NCBI GenBank assembly: GCA_029932715.1
Contig: JAOZPO010000069.1
Location: forward strand, 1-7,504
Source of the DNA: Halobacteria archaeon
GTDB taxonomy: Archaea; Halobacteriota; Syntropharchaeia; Alkanophagales; Methanospirareceae
Reading direction: 5' to 3'
DNA: 7,504 nucleotides
The notes below the pieces were generated by a model, which was not told the origin of the DNA, did not search any database, and saw only the letters and a program-made list of their open reading frames with translations. Positions 5,669 to 7,504 of the stretch are shown here, piece after piece. Both the position numbers and the translations under genes were made by a program. How positions within the stretch are numbered: the stretch's first letter is position 1; each line of letters begins with the position of its first letter.

Positions 5669-5855
5669 TGCCGGATATCCACTCGCAGGCACTGCACTCC
5701 TAAAACTTGGTTACGATTCTGTGACTGCCCCGGTATGGATAAGCATACCACCCAAAGCAGAAACGGGTAACTATAGCTTGTATGCAGACGTTTACGATAC
5801 AGATTGGAATAAGATAGCAGATATCGGACCTGAAGCGGTGACTGTTACTGCTTAA
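5658..5855 (+). pseudogene. Beta-sandwich (CARDB/NEW3-like) domain fragment continuing the preceding ORF in another frame
   Basis: A 65-residue fragment: NSAGYPLAGTALLKLGYDSV, then APVWISIPPKAETGNYSLYA and DVYDTDWNKIADIGPEAVTV. The rhythm (N-x-x-G-x-P-L-x-G, then I-P-x-x-A-x-x-G-x-Y-S-L, ending V-T-V) is that of the second half of an extracellular CARDB/NEW3-type beta-sandwich. The strands that should precede it are missing. The ATG at 5658 overlaps the previous ORF by 11 bases. No separate Shine-Dalgarno or signal peptide is seen, and the frame is closed upstream by TAA at 5643-5645. It is best explained as the detached C-terminal part of the 5234 ORF after a +1 or -2 change between 5646 and 5668. 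A translationally coupled tiny gene is the less likely alternative. Confidence 0.5.
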
Positions 5856-5866
5856 TTAGTACGTCA

Positions 5867-5872
5867 TGAGGT
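5867..5872 (+). promoter_or_regulatory. Shine-Dalgarno site for the ORF at 5879
   Basis: TGAGGT sits six bases before the ATG at 5879, a good archaeal ribosome binding site. It supports this as a genuine start rather than a chance one. Confidence 0.55.
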
Positions 5873-5878
5873 ATTCAA

Positions 5879-6133
5879 ATGAAGACAAAACCGGTTGAAT
5901 TGAAAATATTGATATTCGTACTCGTATTGCTTGCCTCGGTGATATTACATGTAAGTGCGGAATCGCTACTAATTACCGATGACCAGCCAGTTGCTGATGC
6001 GGACACTTATTTTAAACTGAACGAAGGAGTACCTGTACACGTAAAGACAAACGATACAGGAATCGCAATATTTAAACCCTTAGTAACAGGCACACTAAAA
6101 ATAACGGTACAAAAGGACACATTTGAGCAGTAA
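5879..6133 (+). CDS. Short secreted protein, truncated surface-protein module
   Basis: An 84-residue ORF with a good ribosome binding site and a clear signal peptide: basic start MKTKPVELK, a hydrophobic core of about 17 residues and a likely cleavage after HVSA (about residue 27). The mature part is only about 57 residues: LLITDDQPVADADTYFKLNE, GVPVHVKTNDTGIAIFKPLV and TGTLKITVQKDTFEQ. The T-N-D-T-G-I-A-I-F-K-P / T-G-T-L-K-I-T pattern is typical of bacterial-Ig-like or carboxypeptidase-regulatory-like repeats in archaeal surface proteins, and it breaks off where such repeats normally continue (K-D-x-x-x-E). The stop at 6131-6133 is followed at once, in another frame, by a remnant of the C-terminal domain of the cohesin protein. 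The ORF therefore looks like the 5' end of a longer gene that lost its middle and its reading frame. Signal peptide clear; function unknown. Confidence 0.62.
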   Translation: MKTKPVELKILIFVLVLLASVILHVSAESLLITDDQPVADADTYFKLNEGVPVHVKTNDTGIAIFKPLVTGTLKITVQKDTFEQ

Positions 6134-6219
6134 CTGGGGGTATAATCAGTTGTACGGAGTTCATAGATGCAAACGGAAAAATATATTATGATTGGATACC
6201 TGCGATTAGGTTAGAGTGA
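6127..6219 (+). pseudogene. Out-of-frame remnant of the C-terminal domain shared with the cohesin protein
   Basis: Read from 6127, this stretch encodes AVTGGIISCTEFIDANG followed by KIYYDWIPAIRLE and a TGA at 6217-6219. It lines up with the last 30 or so residues of the C-terminal module of the cohesin protein (AITNVYGTITCDGFADVNG, then RIPAFRLE). It has no start of its own: TGA at 6124-6126 closes the frame just upstream. It follows the 5879 ORF with a one-base frame change between 6127 and 6131. A terminator directly after it shows that this was once a real gene end. It is either the tail of the 5879 gene after a frameshift plus deletion, or the surviving end of another surface protein. Confidence 0.68.
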
Positions 6220-6242
6220 GTGTGCCAGCTCATTCCTTTTTT
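6214..6242 (+). terminator. Hairpin plus T-run terminator
   Basis: GAGTGAG (6214-6220) pairs with CTCATTC (6229-6235) over seven positions including one G-T pair, with an eight-base loop, and is followed by six T at 6237-6242. The stem starts within the stop region of the remnant frame. This would end plus-strand transcription of the surface-protein group before the NosD-like gene. Confidence 0.65.
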
Positions 6243-6246
6243 ATGT

Positions 6247-6304
6247 AAAAGGGAAAGATAAAAAGGATGAGAATAAAGAAATTAGGAAGTGAGAAAGGAA
6301 AGAG
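6247..6304 (+). promoter_or_regulatory. C-free polypurine leader of the NosD-like gene
   Basis: These 58 bases contain no C and only six T, so 52 of 58 are purines. They run directly into the ATG at 6305 and carry several GGA/AGGA cores (near 6265, 6285 and 6297) that could serve as ribosome binding sites. The last, AGGAAAGAG, adjoins the start. Such a leader would be poorly structured in mRNA. No convincing TATA box is seen between it and the terminator. Confidence 0.4.
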
Positions 6305-7504
6305 ATGAAACGTGAAAAAATTAGAAAGCGAAAGGTATTGATATTTGCGGTTCTATTTGCAATATTGGCATTAAACGTATGTGTCGGCTGCACTTCCGCA
6401 GCTACATATACCGTGTGTCCCAGCGGCTGTAACCACACCAGCATCCAGGCAGCTATCGGGGTAGCGGACTCCGGCGACACTATTGAGGTGTACAGCGGCA
6501 CCTACTACGAGAACGTAAATGTGACCAAGCAGCTCATATTAAAAAGCGTAGATACCGGCGGCGGTAAGCCAGTAGTGGCTGCTGGGGGCAATGGTAGTGC
6601 GATTACGCTTTCGACTGATGGAATCACGCTTGATGGATTCAATGCAACAAACTCAGGCAGTTCGTTGGGAGATGCCGGGATCAAAGTAATCTCAAATAAC
6701 AACTCTATTACAGGCAACATTGTCTGCAACAACTACAAACGCGGCATCATGCTCTCAGAATCCAGCAACAACCTCATTACAGGCAACACTGTCCGTGACA
6801 ACGACAACCTTGGCATCAACCTCGCCGTTAACAACAGCAATAACAGTATTACCGCCAATAATTTCAGCAACAATGGGTACGGTATCCGCAGCGGCGGCCT
6901 TTCCAACAACAATAACTATACAGGTAACTATTTCAACAGCAGCAAGTGGCACGGCATCAGCCTCATGTCTTCCAGCAACAATACCATTACAGGCAATACA
7001 TTTGTAAATGATGGGCTCACTGTTCAATATTCATTTCAAAATACTGTGGAAGGAAATGTAGTAAATGGTAAGCCCCTTGTGTACTTTGAAGATACATCTG
7101 ATATTGAAGTTACAGATGCCGGTCAGGTTATACTTGTAAATTGCAATAATATCAAGGTAGAAAATCTGAATTTATCCTGTACAAGCGTTGGTTTACAACT
7201 CTTAATGACAGAAGATAGTATAATCTCAAACAATACCGTCAGCAGCAACAACAATGATGGCATCTGTCTCGCTTCTTCCTGCAATAACGCCATTACAGGT
7301 AATAACGTCAGCAACAATCATGACGGCATCAAGCTCTGGTTTTCTCGCAACAATAACGTTACAGGCAATAATGTCTGCAACAACAGCCACGGCAGCGGCA
7401 TCCACCTAGTTTGTGACAACAGCAATAATAATATTACCGGTAATATTCTCGACAACAACTGGCAAGGCATTACTGTACTTGCTGGTCAAACAATTACGTC
7501 AATC
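6305..7504 (+). CDS. NosD-like right-handed beta-helix surface protein (3' end outside window)
   Basis: The frame is open for 400 codons from ATG at 6305 to the right edge, so the protein is longer. Residues 1-33 form a signal peptide (MKREKIRKRK, then a hydrophobic run, then VGCTSA); the VGC could be a lipobox. TYTVCPSGCNHTSIQAAI (34-51) is the usual opening of archaeal secreted beta-helix proteins, with a CX3C pair, followed by GDTIEVYSGTYYENV. From about residue 125 the chain is made of PbH1/NosD coils of 22-25 residues with the consensus N-x-I-T-G-N-x-V-x-x-N-x-x-G-I-x-L. Five coils occur in 130-232 and three more after 306. They are separated by a non-repetitive insert (about 235-300) with NGKPLVYFEDTSDIEV and AGQVILVNCNNIKVENLNLS, itself common in NosD-type proteins. 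Such proteins are extracellular or envelope-attached; binding or cleavage of surface polysaccharides is usual for the fold but cannot be shown here. Confidence 0.9.
   Translation, partial: MKREKIRKRKVLIFAVLFAILALNVCVGCTSAATYTVCPSGCNHTSIQAAIGVADSGDTIEVYSGTYYENVNVTKQLILKSVDTGGGKPVVAAGGNGSAITLSTDGITLDGFNATNSGSSLGDAGIKVISNNNSITGNIVCNNYKRGIMLSESSNNLITGNTVRDNDNLGINLAVNNSNNSITANNFSNNGYGIRSGGLSNNNNYTGNYFNSSKWHGISLMSSSNNTITGNTFVNDGLTVQYSFQNTVEGNVVNGKPLVYFEDTSDIEVTDAGQVILVNCNNIKVENLNLSCTSVGLQLLMTEDSIISNNTVSSNNNDGICLASSCNNAITGNNVSNNHDGIKLWFSRNNNVTGNNVCNNSHGSGIHLVCDNSNNNITGNILDNNWQGITVLAGQTITSI
6690..6997 (+). repeat. Tandem beta-helix coding repeat, first block
   Basis: The motif ATTACAGGCAA(C/T) or close variants recurs at 6707, 6776, 6848, 6917 and 6986, with spacings of 69, 72, 69 and 69 bases, that is 23 or 24 codons. 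Each unit has an AACAAC or AGCAAC cluster just before the motif and GGCATC (Gly-Ile) in its middle. This is in-frame protein repeat structure of the NosD-like gene, not a separate element. Confidence 0.8.
7210..7504 (+). repeat. Tandem beta-helix coding repeat, second block
   Basis: The same motif recurs at 7292 (ATTACAGGTAAT), 7358 (GTTACAGGCAAT) and 7433 (ATTACCGGTAAT), spaced 66 and 75 bases. The block resumes after an insert of about 200 bases without the motif (6998-7200) and runs to the window edge. Confidence 0.78.

Noticed and set aside
6690..7504. CRISPR array suggested by regularly spaced repeats
   Set aside because: Spacing is a multiple of three, the units are imperfect and encode NosD coils in one continuous frame, and there are no identical repeats with unique spacers.
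1..7504. Insertion sequences, tRNA or rRNA genes
   Set aside because: No transposase-like protein, terminal inverted repeats with target duplications, cloverleaf pattern or rRNA sequence was recognised on either strand.

Overview
The window looks archaeal, most likely from a methanogen or an anaerobic methane oxidiser of the ANME-1/Methanophagales or a related lineage. This is inferred from four things: a clear coenzyme F420 gene (cofE), GGTGA/GAGGT-type ribosome binding sites, short oligo-T termination signals, and secreted proteins built from modules common in methanogen-lineage surface proteins (archaeal cohesin, a recurring C-terminal beta domain, NosD-type beta-helix). No rRNA, tRNA or taxonomic marker is present, so the lineage is not proven.

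Layout. Positions 1-436 (+) hold the C-terminal end of a radical SAM protein that begins outside the window. It converges on a minus-strand group (2297 down to 468). That group starts with the decayed 3' part of a cation diffusion facilitator (CDF) transporter whose C-terminal NifX-like domain is still open. A SagB-type nitroreductase and a PhnO-like GNAT acetyltransferase follow, 9 and 11 bases apart. Upstream on the same strand is cofE (3199-2423). A short AT-rich region (3200-3288) separates cofE from a divergent plus-strand series. It begins with a 58-residue Trm112-like zinc protein (3289-3465) and a 206-residue membrane-anchored protein resembling DUF7524 (3508-4128).

From 4173 to the right edge the window becomes a secreted or surface-protein island. 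It contains a cohesin-domain protein (4173-5237), an overlapping beta-rich ORF (5234-5668) that runs into a second fragment in another frame (5658-5855), a truncated signal-peptide protein (5879-6133) and an out-of-frame remnant of the same C-terminal domain found in the cohesin protein (6127-6219). A clear hairpin plus T-run terminator follows, then a large NosD-like beta-helix protein (6305 to the edge). The mix of intact, split and remnant modules suggests recombination and decay among repeated surface-protein domains.

No obviously new defence or biosynthetic system is visible. The points most worth checking are the split CDF/NifX gene and the compact nitroreductase-acetyltransferase pair beside it, the shuffled surface modules with two further frame breaks, and the small Trm112-like gene sharing a short intergenic promoter region with cofE.
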